DNA of 44,776 bases, from NCBI GenBank assembly GCA_934148985.1, contig CAKPDO010000007.1, forward strand, positions 1 to 44,776, in the 5' to 3' direction. A program made the translations under genes and the position numbers. The stretch is from an uncultured Clostridia bacterium. GTDB lineage: Bacteria; Bacillota; Clostridia; TANB77; CAG-508. The notes beneath the pieces were generated by a model, which was given only the letters and a program-made list of their open reading frames with translations, did no database searches and had not been told where the DNA came from. Shown here piece after piece: positions 18,740 to 27,339 of this stretch. Positions within the stretch are counted from its first letter, which is position 1, and each line of letters opens with the position of its first letter.

Positions 18740-18747
18740 CTCGATAT

Positions 18748-20442
18748 TTATAATTCTTCAATATAATATTTATCAAATCCCTCAAACACTATAACAAACT
18801 TTTTCAAATTTTCTTTATCTTTCATTCTCTTATCTTCTAAATACCTTTCTAGCTGCTCTCTAGCTTCTTTTACAGACTTTTTAAAATTAAACTTTCTAGC
18901 CTTTTCTTTATTCAAATACTTAAGCTCAACGACAGCCTCAAAAGTAGCCAAGCTATTAGCGGCTTTTGCTATATACATATCAACAAAACCTTGGCCCGCT
19001 GGATATTCAGCATAAACTACATACTGAGTCGTAAATGCTAACATCATACTAAATACATGTTTTAAATTCATCTCATTAAAATTTTCTTTATCTCTTACAC
19101 TACAATGAAATAGAAATTCTTGAACCTTACTTGTGATTTTATCTATCTTTCCGTCTTCAGCAAGTTCTTGCATTCCTTCTTCTATTTCCGTTGTATCAAT
19201 TCTATACTTGTCATGTCTATCTACTAACTTTAAAAAATATGAAGCATATAATATTTGAGTCACATAATTAGGAATTTTTAGCCTATTTCTAACTCCTACA
19301 CTTTTTATTGTAATATAGCCATTGTAAAATAGCATTGACAAGAAATCGTTTTGGTCAAAATGATTTTCGATTTCGAAACTATCTACAATGTTTCCCTCAA
19401 TTTCTCCATCCATTAAAAGTTTATCTAAGATTTTATAATTATCATCTTTATTTATCAATCCTGCTATATTTTCGATTTTGCTTCCTGTTGCTGCCAAATT
19501 ACTATCTACTAAATTGTCTGGCGGAACACCTATCATTTGTAAAGAATTTAGATAATACATTACTAGTGTCGTATTAAATAGGTGAGTTTGGTCGAGTTTA
19601 TTAAATACATAGCCATCATAATTTTCTTGCATTTTACTAAATACTTCTTCTGGATTTTGTACACCTGATTCTTTTATTGCATATTTTACCTCATCTTCTG
19701 TAAGTCCACACATTGCAGTGAATAGCGGATTATTTGTTATTTTCGTTGCTATGTTAAAACCTGATGTCAAACTGTCTAATGTGACCGGTGCCACACCTGT
19801 TGCAAAAAACCTTCCTATTGGAGCATTTAGCGATTCAAAGTTTTCCTTTATAACTTCGTAAAATGCCCTTACAAATCCACTCCCTCCTAGTATAGATAAA
19901 AATCTTTTTGCATCTCCTTGTAACATTCCATTTGTAAAATGGTCATATTCGTCTATCATTATATATATTTTATTTTCTTTTTTTAATTCCTTAAAATCTA
20001 CTAAAAACTTTCTAAATACATCTGCTGACGTTCCTTCTTCGCTTAATGTTATGCCTAAATCATACTCATTTATACAGTTTTTTATTCCTGAAATGATTAG
20101 TATTTTAAATTGTTCTGCTATTTGTTCTAATGTTTTATCAAAACCTGTTTGTATACCAGAAAAATTAAATTGAAGCACATAATATTTATTTTTATATGGA
20201 GTTGGATGGTCATATACATATAATCCTTTAAATATTTTTTCAAAATTTTTTGCTTCATTTATACTGTAATAATATGCAAGCATACTAGTTAGCATTGATT
20301 TTCCAAATCTTCTTGGTCTTGTATATATTAATACATTATTTTGTTCCAATTTTTCTAAATACATCGTTTTATCTATATATAATAATCCATCTTCTCTTAT
20401 TGATTTTAGGTCCACTCGACCGTATGGCACTCTTTTTCCCAT
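18748..20442 (-). CDS. AAA-ATPase-like / PD-(D/E)XK nuclease-like protein
   Basis: A 564-aa protein of the AAA-ATPase-like (PF09820) plus PD-(D/E)XK (PF08011) family common in gut anaerobes. The N-terminus GRVDLKSIREDGLLYIDKT precedes a Walker A-like TRPRRFGKSML (about 42-52) and MIDEYDH. The C-terminal nuclease-like core is GFVDMYI followed by FEAVVELKYL. Function is unknown; a defence or selfish role is only an inference. AGGAGG lies 4 nt before ATG 20442. It has its own terminator. Confidence 0.88.
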   Translation of the reverse strand: MGKRVPYGRVDLKSIREDGLLYIDKTMYLEKLEQNNVLIYTRPRRFGKSMLTSMLAYYYSINEAKNFEKIFKGLYVYDHPTPYKNKYYVLQFNFSGIQTGFDKTLEQIAEQFKILIISGIKNCINEYDLGITLSEEGTSADVFRKFLVDFKELKKENKIYIMIDEYDHFTNGMLQGDAKRFLSILGGSGFVRAFYEVIKENFESLNAPIGRFFATGVAPVTLDSLTSGFNIATKITNNPLFTAMCGLTEDEVKYAIKESGVQNPEEVFSKMQENYDGYVFNKLDQTHLFNTTLVMYYLNSLQMIGVPPDNLVDSNLAATGSKIENIAGLINKDDNYKILDKLLMDGEIEGNIVDSFEIENHFDQNDFLSMLFYNGYITIKSVGVRNRLKIPNYVTQILYASYFLKLVDRHDKYRIDTTEIEEGMQELAEDGKIDKITSKVQEFLFHCSVRDKENFNEMNLKHVFSMMLAFTTQYVVYAEYPAGQGFVDMYIAKAANSLATFEAVVELKYLNKEKARKFNFKKSVKEAREQLERYLEDKRMKDKENLKKFVIVFEGFDKYYIEEL

Positions 20443-20592
20443 TATACCTCCTGCCTTTCTCTTTTTACTTTTTATATTTTACTAAAAAAAGCATAAAATA
20501 TCAATACACTTTCCAATTTATTTTTGCTTTTTAAATTCAAAAAAGGAAAGAACCTAAAATTCTCTCCCTCCATTTATATACAATAAAATCTC

Positions 20593-21117
20593 TTATTTTT
20601 TTGCTGTACTTCTTGCTAAAAATACTGGAATAGCAACTGCATAAATAATTCTAACTAGAACAGACAAACTAATCAATTGTCCCTCTATCATTGCTCCGAA
20701 AAAAGTACTATCTATGGCACTAACTATTGCAACTAATATGAATACCCATCCATATGTATCTTTTTTAATTTTTCTTAAAAAGTCGTATGTATATATTAAT
20801 ATCAACTGACAGATTAAGAAAGATAGAAAAGCATAAATCATTACCAAATAATCCATTGTATCTAATAATGCCCATTCAACAACAAATGTTAAAGCTGAAA
20901 GCATTAATGTTATTGCCATCATTAATAAACCATTTTTATAATTTGTCTTTTTTATTACCATTCCTGAAAATAAGTATGTCAAAGGATATAATAATACGCT
21001 AAAATATAAAGGTGAACCTACAACACTAAAATGGACTCTTGCTATAAAATTGGCAATTATAAATACAATTGGCATTCCAAGCACATATGTTAATGATAAT
21101 TTTTCTTCTTTTTTCAT
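20593..21117 (-). CDS. multi-pass membrane protein, VUT/queuosine-precursor-transporter-like
   Basis: A 174-aa protein with about six hydrophobic segments. The segment LLYPLTYLFSGMVIKKTNYKNG and the late acidic/polar TFFGAMIEG recall the VUT (YhhQ) family that imports queuosine precursors, but my match is by general pattern only. AAGGAGG precedes ATG 21117. Neighbours give no functional hint. Confidence 0.65.
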   Translation of the reverse strand: MKKEEKLSLTYVLGMPIVFIIANFIARVHFSVVGSPLYFSVLLYPLTYLFSGMVIKKTNYKNGLLMMAITLMLSALTFVVEWALLDTMDYLVMIYAFLSFLICQLILIYTYDFLRKIKKDTYGWVFILVAIVSAIDSTFFGAMIEGQLISLSVLVRIIYAVAIPVFLARSTAKK

Positions 21118-21251
21118 TTTGTTTCCTCCTTGGTTTTTTTCTTTATTTTATACTATATCTTTCCATTTTTCAATATTTTTTTAAAAATGTAATATAAATG
21201 TAATATTTCATAAATTTTAACACATACTAAAAAATATCGGAGGTACAAAAA

Positions 21252-21964
21252 TTGAAAAAAATATATGTTTTTATAATTATAATTGCATTAATAGTTGGTG
21301 GTATCGGAATTTATCTCTATAACAAAAATAGCACATCATCTAACAATTCATCTCAAAAGCTTCCACCATATAATGCAACAAAAGTTTCTACAATTAACGA
21401 GACTTCGAATACAGATTCACAGGAAAATACTATCAATTCAAGTTCGAATACATCAGAAAATCAGACACAAGAAAATACAGAAAATACTCAATCGTCTTCT
21501 CCCACAGTTGAAACAGAAATAGCAAGTTTTACAACAAAAATCTATACAAAAGATTCAAATAGGCAAACTAATATCTCTCTAACATGTTCAAGTTTAAATG
21601 ACACAACTGTAGAAAATGGGCAAACATTTTCTTTTTGCGATACAGTTGGAAAAGCTTCATCAAGTAAAGGTTACAAAAAAGCCGATGTATTTGTCGATGG
21701 AAAAAAAATTGAAGCATTAGGTCGGTCGGAAACTGCCAAATAAGTTCCACTTTGTATAATGCTGTTTTAAAAATTAATGATTTAAAAGTAACAGAAAGAC
21801 ATGAACATAGTAACTCTGTGCCATATGTTTCTAAAGGAAAAGATGCTGCTGTAGCCTATGGCTCATATGATTTTAAATTTGTTAATAATACAGGTAGCAC
21901 AATAAAAATCAATTCGAGTTGTGATGAAAATTATGTTTATATTAAAATTTTAAAGCTTTCATAA
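21252..21964 (+). CDS. VanW-family protein, with two adjacent C-GGN +1 sites
   Basis: A 236-aa protein when the Cs at 21723 and 21727 are skipped. It has an N-terminal membrane anchor (about 3-23), a Ser/Asn/Thr/Glu-rich linker (about 28-78), then the VanW domain: FSFCDTVGKASSSKGYKKA, EALGGGNCQISSTLYNAVLK, VTERHEHSNSVPYV and AAVAYGSYDFKF. The unskipped frame ends at ALGRSETAK, in the middle of the GGGxCQxSTxLYNA signature, so the lesion falls in the most conserved part. The start is TTG 21252 with GGAGG upstream. VanW-domain proteins are cell-surface or envelope proteins; the biochemical role is not settled. The next gene is a PBP-type carboxypeptidase, also a cell-wall function. Confidence 0.85.
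21723..21726 (+). other. putative +1 frameshift quadruplet CGGT (site 6)
   Basis: TTA GGT-(C)-GGT: first of two Cs inside the VanW GGG signature. Confidence 0.85.
21727..21730 (+). other. putative +1 frameshift quadruplet CGGA (site 7)
   Basis: GGT-(C)-GGA AAC TGC CAA: after site 6 is resolved, the ribosome meets CGG again and must shift a second time to give GGGNCQ. Confidence 0.85.
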
Positions 21965-21979
21965 TTTTGCATATTTAAA

Positions 21980-22023
21980 TCAATATAGACATAAATTTAA
22001 ATAACATTATTTGTTTATATTGA
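21980..22023. repeat. near-perfect inverted repeat between vanW and the carboxypeptidase gene
   Basis: TCAATATA-G-ACA pairs with TGT-T-TATATTGA around an AT-rich loop. The right arm abuts the AAAGGA ribosome binding site of the next gene. There is no T-run, so a leader structure is as likely as a terminator. Confidence 0.4.
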
Positions 22024-22039
22024 AAGGATAATTTTGATT

Positions 22040-23275
22040 ATGAAAAAATTTTCTATTTGTATTTTGAATTTATTAGTTTTATTTTGCTTTACTTATAACT
22101 ATTCCTACGCATTTTCAGAAAGCTATATATGGAGTTCTCCATCAACTCTTTCTACAGAAGTTTCTAACAATCTTTCCTCAAAAGATTTAGACGATGCGCA
22201 AAATCCTTTAAATCTCGACTGTGGTTCATGTATTTTAATTGAACAGACAAGTGGTCAAATTTTGTATTCTTATAATGCTCATGAAAAATTAAAGCCCGCA
22301 AGTGTAACCAAACTTATGAGCATTTACTTGATAATGGAAGCTTTGCATAATAGTAAAATAAACTATGACACAAAAATTCCGTGTTCTAAAAATGCTGAAT
22401 CTATGGGTGGTTCACAAATTTGGCTCTCAACCGCCGAAGAATTGACTGTAGATGAAATGTTGAAAGCGATTTGTATAGTTTCTGCTAATGACTGTGTAAC
22501 AGCAATGGCTGAATACTTGGGTGGTACTGAGGAAAATTTTGTAAATATGATGAATGAAAAAGCAAAATCTCTCGGTATGAATGACACTTCTTATAAAAAT
22601 TGTCACGGAATTGACGAAGATGAACATTATTCTTCCAGTTATGACATTGCTTTGCTTTCTAGGGCTCTACTTAATGATTATCCTGAAATTATAAATTATA
22701 CCACAATTTATATGGATACACTTAGAGATGGAAAATCAAGTCTCGTTAACACAAATAAACTCGTTAGAAATTATAGTGGTTGTACAGGTTTAAAGACAGG
22801 TTCTACTTCTCTTGCATTATATAATCTTTCCGCTTCTGCAACTAGAAATGATATTAATTTAATTGCTGTTGTAATGAAAGCCCCTTCTTCTAAAATTAGA
22901 TTTAATGTCTGTTCAAGTCTTCTTGATTATGGTTTTGCAAATTTCGAATATAAAAAGCTTGCGACAAAGAATGAAGTTATAAAATCTGAAAAAGTAAATA
23001 AAGGAATTTCTTCAAGTGTTGATATAATCTCTGAAAATGACTGTGGTGCAATTGTTTCTAAGGGTAATGATATTAATATTGAACAAACTATTTCAATTCC
23101 AGAAGAGATTTCTGCTCCTATTTCTAAAGATGATGTTATTGGAAAAATTAGCTTTTCTTTAAATGGAGATGTTATCTCTGAAAGTAATTTGCTTGCTGGA
23201 AGTAGTGTTGATAAAATTGGTATTTTTACTATGGAAAAGTTTGTTGTTGGAAGTTGGATGGAACTTTTAAGGTAA
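22040..23275 (+). CDS. D-alanyl-D-alanine carboxypeptidase (PBP5/DacF type)
   Basis: Secreted serine carboxypeptidase that trims peptidoglycan pentapeptides. An N-terminal signal peptide (KKFSICILNLLVLFCF) precedes the penicillin-binding fold with SxxK in ASVTKLM, SxN in VSAND and KTG in LKTGST, then a C-terminal PBP5-like beta domain. About 411 aa. I use ATG 22040; an in-frame TTG at 22034 is nearer the AAAGGA and cannot be excluded. No C-terminal amphipathic anchor is obvious beyond FVVGSWMELL. Probably co-expressed with vanW. Confidence 0.93.
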   Translation: MKKFSICILNLLVLFCFTYNYSYAFSESYIWSSPSTLSTEVSNNLSSKDLDDAQNPLNLDCGSCILIEQTSGQILYSYNAHEKLKPASVTKLMSIYLIMEALHNSKINYDTKIPCSKNAESMGGSQIWLSTAEELTVDEMLKAICIVSANDCVTAMAEYLGGTEENFVNMMNEKAKSLGMNDTSYKNCHGIDEDEHYSSSYDIALLSRALLNDYPEIINYTTIYMDTLRDGKSSLVNTNKLVRNYSGCTGLKTGSTSLALYNLSASATRNDINLIAVVMKAPSSKIRFNVCSSLLDYGFANFEYKKLATKNEVIKSEKVNKGISSSVDIISENDCGAIVSKGNDINIEQTISIPEEISAPISKDDVIGKISFSLNGDVISESNLLAGSSVDKIGIFTMEKFVVGSWMELLR

Positions 23276-23283
23276 ATTAAAAC

Positions 23284-23301
23284 CGGGGGAATATTCCCCC
23301 G
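23284..23301. terminator. convergent terminator stem
   Basis: The perfect palindrome CGGGGGAATATTCCCCCG lies between the plus-strand carboxypeptidase gene and the minus-strand GGDEF-like gene. The minus-strand side continues GGTTTTAATTT. It may serve both genes. Confidence 0.65.
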
Positions 23302-23311
23302 ATGTTACACT

Positions 23312-24427
23312 TTATACTCCTTTTTTCATTTTTTTGTTTTTGTACATGTTTGCATTTGATTCCCTTGCCACATCGTGCAAATTATATGTGTCTTTGTTAT
23401 CCGGGTTATAACATGCAATTCCATAAGAGATATCTGGAAACTTTTTATCTATATCTTTTTGTTCCCGAATTTTTTCCTCGAATCTTACATTTAAAGTATC
23501 AACATTTGCGATTTTCTTTTCTAAAATTACCGCAAATTTATCACCACCAATTCGGTAGCACTTTCCATATCTACCATAGTTCTTTTTTATTGCCATTGCT
23601 ACCTTTGTTAAAATTACATCTCCAAAGTAGTGACCTTCTGTTTCGTTGATTGGCTCGAAATCATCGACATCAAAAGTCAATATTGCAACCGTTTCTTCAC
23701 TATTTGAATCAAGGTAATTGTAATAACTTTTTTGATTCAATAGTTTCGTTAACCCATCTGCATATTGAACAACTTCATTGTAATATATGAAAAATAATGC
23801 CGTTGATATTGCAACTGTTAACCAACGCGACATAACCATTGGATTTGCAAACTGCATAGTTACACCAATCGCTATAAAAGTAACTATTGTTGTAAGTTCC
23901 AATATTTTCTTGCTTTGAAAAGCTCTGCAAAATCTTACAGCATTTGTAAACATATATATACTTGTTAAAATAAATACCGTAGGATATACATTATAAAACT
24001 TTTCACGGTGGAAAACATTTGCTTCATCTATTGAAAAAATCAAGCCCCCTTTTCCTAATGAAAACACCTCAAAACCGATATACACTGCAACAATTAACTT
24101 TTCGACAGCCCCAAAAACGTTCTTTTTTATTTCGCTTTCGAATACCATTCTCGAAAAAACAAGTGGTATCACTGGTACAATAGTTAATTCAATTACTTTA
24201 AATGTGGTATGTAATGCAATATCCACAGCTTCATTACCAATTAACCATTTACCTCCACACATATTTCCCGCATATTCACATAGTGCTCCTACTATAATAA
24301 ACATATATGTTACTATAAAACCACACCGTGTTTGGCGGTTAAAATTACTATTTGACAGTGTTATTACTGTCATAACAACGAGTAACAGTAAAGCTAATAA
24401 AATCTGATTTGTGTAGTAGTCCAACAT
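23312..24427 (-). CDS. membrane GGDEF-domain protein with a degenerate GGDKF motif
   Basis: A 371-aa protein with about seven N-terminal membrane segments (1-215) and a C-terminal diguanylate-cyclase-like domain: LTKLLNQKSYYNYL, FDVDDFEPINETEGHYFGD, then YRIGGDKFAVIL, where the usual GG(D/E)EF is GGDKF. The Glu-to-Lys change makes cyclase activity doubtful, so a receptor role is possible. It contains two in-frame CGG codons (QTRCG and KIREQ); the +1 frame stops at once at both, so they are read as sense. It has its own promoter, and its composition is somewhat less AT-rich than neighbours, which suggests acquisition. Confidence 0.85.
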   Translation of the reverse strand: MLDYYTNQILLALLLLVVMTVITLSNSNFNRQTRCGFIVTYMFIIVGALCEYAGNMCGGKWLIGNEAVDIALHTTFKVIELTIVPVIPLVFSRMVFESEIKKNVFGAVEKLIVAVYIGFEVFSLGKGGLIFSIDEANVFHREKFYNVYPTVFILTSIYMFTNAVRFCRAFQSKKILELTTIVTFIAIGVTMQFANPMVMSRWLTVAISTALFFIYYNEVVQYADGLTKLLNQKSYYNYLDSNSEETVAILTFDVDDFEPINETEGHYFGDVILTKVAMAIKKNYGRYGKCYRIGGDKFAVILEKKIANVDTLNVRFEEKIREQKDIDKKFPDISYGIACYNPDNKDTYNLHDVARESNANMYKNKKMKKGV

Positions 24428-24475
24428 ATAATGGTCCTCCTTTTATAAAGTGTATTTTGTAAAGTATCGATATAT

Positions 24476-24503
24476 ATTATATCATTTTTCTGATATTTTT
24501 CAA
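24476..24503 (-). promoter_or_regulatory. promoter of the GGDEF-like gene
   Basis: TTGAAA (24498-24503), a 16-bp spacer and TATAAT (24476-24481) on the minus strand. It is followed by ATATATCGATA, as at the promoter of gene 1676-2650. Confidence 0.7.
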
Positions 24504-24568
24504 CACTTTATGTAAATTTAACATTAAAAAATAGCCATAAATTATTTACGGCTATTCTCTAATATATA

Positions 24569-25528
24569 CTATACTCTAATGCTCTCTCCCTTTTCAAACA
24601 TTTTTCTAAAAGTAACCTCATTATCAGGAATGCTATTTCCTTTGCTTACCAAAGTTCCTAAGCATTCTTTATCAGATTTCTTTTTTTCATCACTATAATT
24701 CTTTTTAAAATTAACAATATCATCATAATAATCAGTCATTTTAGCATATTCCCAGAAAACTTTTTCATACTGAATATTATCATAGCACCAAGGCTTTTGG
24801 AACAAATTATAATGAATAAGTTTAGGATTTTTTAATTCATCTTTCCCTTCTGCTGGCATTGCATCCCATTCTTCATTTAAATACAATATTTTGCCATTGC
24901 ACATAGCATTTAAATAATCTTGGTCTGGTGCAATAGAATCAAAATGATATGTATTTAAAAGATTCAAAAACTTTTTGCTAAAGTTTTCTTCTCTCATTTT
25001 CTTTAGGTTCATTACCAAAACCCCTGAATTAATATATTCTAATCTTTTTACTCCTACAGCTTCTTCAACATATTTAGTAAGTTCTGGTATGCCTTGTATT
25101 GAATTATCTGTTGATGCGCCAATAAAATTATCGCCTAATTCATGATTATATAGTTCTGAAATATCTCCAGGAACAACCACATCACTATCTATGTATATTC
25201 CTTTATCATATTCTGGAAACATATCAGCAATAAAAAGTCTAAAATAAATTGTAAGAGTAAAATAATCACATCTTAATCTATTTTCTACTCTATCTGTAAT
25301 TTGCTCAATTCCATCTTTCATTTCTTTAAAAATAATATCAAAACCATCACATTTTAATTTTGACAATTTTTCTATATTTCTATTATTTAAGCCATCATGT
25401 AAAATGTAAATTTTATACTCATTTTCTCTTGAACTATTTTTAATTATAGATGTAATTGCACAACATAAATATGGTGCATATTGATCATCGATTGTAAAAA
25501 ATATTGGTATTTGTTTTTTTTCTTTCAT
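24569..25528 (-). CDS. glycosyltransferase family 8 protein
   Basis: A 319-aa GT8 retaining glycosyltransferase (LgtC/RfaJ type) that transfers a sugar from a nucleotide sugar to a surface glycan. Seen: PIFFTIDDQYAPYLCCAITS at the N-terminus, the metal-binding DxD in GIYIDSDVVVPGD, YINSGVLVMNLKKMR, PDQDYLNAMCNGKI and a late LIHYN...KPW segment. The acceptor is unknown. Its ATG lies 3 nt after the stop of the upstream GT8 gene if that gene is read with its frameshift, with AAAGGAG as ribosome binding site. Confidence 0.92.
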   Translation of the reverse strand: MKEKKQIPIFFTIDDQYAPYLCCAITSIIKNSSRENEYKIYILHDGLNNRNIEKLSKLKCDGFDIIFKEMKDGIEQITDRVENRLRCDYFTLTIYFRLFIADMFPEYDKGIYIDSDVVVPGDISELYNHELGDNFIGASTDNSIQGIPELTKYVEEAVGVKRLEYINSGVLVMNLKKMREENFSKKFLNLLNTYHFDSIAPDQDYLNAMCNGKILYLNEEWDAMPAEGKDELKNPKLIHYNLFQKPWCYDNIQYEKVFWEYAKMTDYYDDIVNFKKNYSDEKKKSDKECLGTLVSKGNSIPDNEVTFRKMFEKGESIRV

Positions 25529-25531
25529 TTA

Positions 25532-26361
25532 TTATTCTCCTTTTTTTACCTCTTCTTTTATTTTTTGGTATCCGCTCAAGTATATCATCATATTCAAAAA
25601 TTTTCAACCTATTATGCACATCTTCTATGTTCCATGGTTTTATTGTTACTTTATGAAATATAGGAAATAACCTAAAACTTGTAGTAAAATGTTGAAAAAC
25701 AGTATCTTTTTTTAGTTTTCTCTGTTCATTATATTTTCTTTTCTGAATTTTTTTACCACTTGCAAGCTTATTTAAAGATGATTGATCAGGCATAAACATT
25801 TTATCATTTTGGCACATTTTTCTTGCATTTTTAAATAAATTTGTTTCCCTTATTTTTTTCAAATTTAATAATAACACACCAGAATTTATGTAATTAAACT
25901 TAATTTTTTTATTCTTAAAAAACCATTTCCCATAATAATCTAAAGAACCGTGCAATTTCATAGTCTTCCATATCCTGATTATAAAAATCTAGGCAATTTT
26001 TTCGGCAAATTACATCATTATCTAAATATAAAATTCTATCTGGAAGACAATCAATCTCATCTGCAAATAATCTAAGCATACAGCATGGTGTAAAACGAGT
26101 TTTCATATTCTTAAATGGCACTTCTTTTTCAAAAAGTTCTGTAATATCAAATTTTTTTATTAAATTTTTATCATTAATTAATTTAATTTTTTCATCTAAA
26201 ACTTTTATGCAATTATCTGTTACACCCTCAATATTCCAATTTTTACTATTTATTGTTAAAACATAAATACTTAAATTTGTATTTACATTTTTAAGTAGCG
26301 ACAATACCGAAATAATTAGTCCTTCTTCAATATTTTTATCACCACAATATAAAACATTCAT
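25532..26361 (-). CDS. glycosyltransferase family 8 protein, with two C-GGN +1 sites
   Basis: A 275-aa GT8 protein when the Cs at 25950 and 25574 are skipped. The first part has VLYCGDKNIEEGLIISVLS, TRFTPCCMLRLFADE and the DxD motif YLDNDVIC. Skipping at 25950 joins DYEIA to GSLDYYGKW, then YINSGVLLLNLKK and PDQSSLNKLA. At 25574 the unskipped frame runs on as a basic tail overlapping the next gene by 44 bp, whereas skipping gives LEGYQKIKEEVKKGE and TAA exactly 3 nt before the next ATG. The two GT8 genes and the acyltransferase probably form one surface-glycan or glycolipid unit. Confidence 0.85.
25571..25574 (-). other. putative +1 frameshift quadruplet CGGA (site 8)
   Basis: GAG-(C)-GGA TAC yields a clean stop at 25532-25534 next to the following start codon. 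The evidence is gene layout rather than a conserved motif, so it is weaker than at the other sites. Confidence 0.65.
25947..25950 (-). other. putative +1 frameshift quadruplet CGGT (site 9)
   Basis: GCA-(C)-GGT TCT TTA GAT joins the two halves of the GT8 fold (EIA-GSLDYYG). Confidence 0.85.
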
Positions 26362-26364
26362 AAT

Positions 26365-27123
26365 CTATTTTCTCCTATATTCTATATATTCATATGTACT
26401 TTCTTTGCTTCTTTTTTCCATACATTCATATATTTCTTTTGCCAATTTTTCTTGATTTTCTTTTTTGCTTAAATTCTCATCTATTTCAAATGGGCCATCC
26501 ACATACACAGTAATTTTAGGTTTTTTCCCCCATTTTCTTCTTTGATATGTAGTAGTTGCTGCAAATGTTTTTAACTTCATTTCCACCGGGAATTTAAATG
26601 ATACCGCTGAAAACGGCCTAATTTTCGTATAATATGGCCACACATGTGCTTCTGGATATACGACAACACAATTTTTTTCTTCAGCCCTTTGTTTTACAGC
26701 TTTCATAAACTCTTTCATTTGACCAGCCGAACTAGGAATCGGCAAAATTCCAAGTATTGGCAATAGTCCACCTATTATTTTTACTTTTAAGTTACTGCTA
26801 TTGGCTATTACATATATTCTCTTTTCCTTACAAATATGTGCTGGAGTAAACACATCTCCTACTGGCTGTGTATGATTTCCATACAAAAAATATCCTTCAT
26901 CTTTATATTTTTTTAGTATTTCTGCATTTTTTATTTTTATATGTAAAAATAGCCTACAGTATATCAAACTTAGTATATATGCTATTTTATATAGTATTTT
27001 TGAACATATTCTGTATACTAAATTTTCATGTATCCATTTATAGTCTTTTGGTAATTTATAATCTTGTTCTTGACTTTGTACAAAGTCATCTTCATATGTT
27101 TGGTAGTAGTTCACTTTCTTCAT
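26365..27123 (-). CDS. 1-acyl-sn-glycerol-3-phosphate acyltransferase-like protein (PlsC family)
   Basis: A 252-aa acyltransferase of phospholipid synthesis. It has a hydrophobic stretch near residues 45-60, the catalytic motif GNHTQPVGDV (His and Asp; spacing one residue longer than the usual HxxxxD) and YPEAHVWPYYTKIRPF in place of FPEGTRS. This variant is familiar from Clostridia. Start ATG 27123 follows AAAAGGAG; the upstream open frame to 27312 is repeat-bearing leader. It lies 3 nt upstream of the GT8 gene. Confidence 0.85.
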   Translation of the reverse strand: MKKVNYYQTYEDDFVQSQEQDYKLPKDYKWIHENLVYRICSKILYKIAYILSLIYCRLFLHIKIKNAEILKKYKDEGYFLYGNHTQPVGDVFTPAHICKEKRIYVIANSSNLKVKIIGGLLPILGILPIPSSAGQMKEFMKAVKQRAEEKNCVVVYPEAHVWPYYTKIRPFSAVSFKFPVEMKLKTFAATTTYQRRKWGKKPKITVYVDGPFEIDENLSKKENQEKLAKEIYECMEKRSKESTYEYIEYRRK

Positions 27124-27159
27124 CTTTCTTCTCCTTTTGTGCATTTGATGGCGGTGAAT

Positions 27160-27335
27160 TTCCAACCGTGTCCATTTTTGGATGTAGAATTTTGGTGTGA
27201 TATCTATTTTGGGACGGAGTTTTTTTAAGGACATTATATCATATTTTTCGTTATTTGCCAATTGGGAATATTGAATTTTTTGCACCCAAAAGACCCGGTC
27301 CCCAAAGAACAAAAAGGAACCATCCCCAAATGGTC
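27160..27335. repeat. cluster of dispersed GGGACCGGT-type repeat copies between the SpoIIQ-like and PlsC-like genes
   Basis: Recognisable pieces are AACCGTGTCCATTTTTGGA (about 27164), TTTTGGGACGGAG (about 27207), CAAAAGACCCGGTCCCCAAAG (about 27286) and AACCATCCCCAAATGGTCCCGTC (about 27318). They fill the whole 215-bp gap. Confidence 0.6.
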
Positions 27336-27339
27336 CCGT

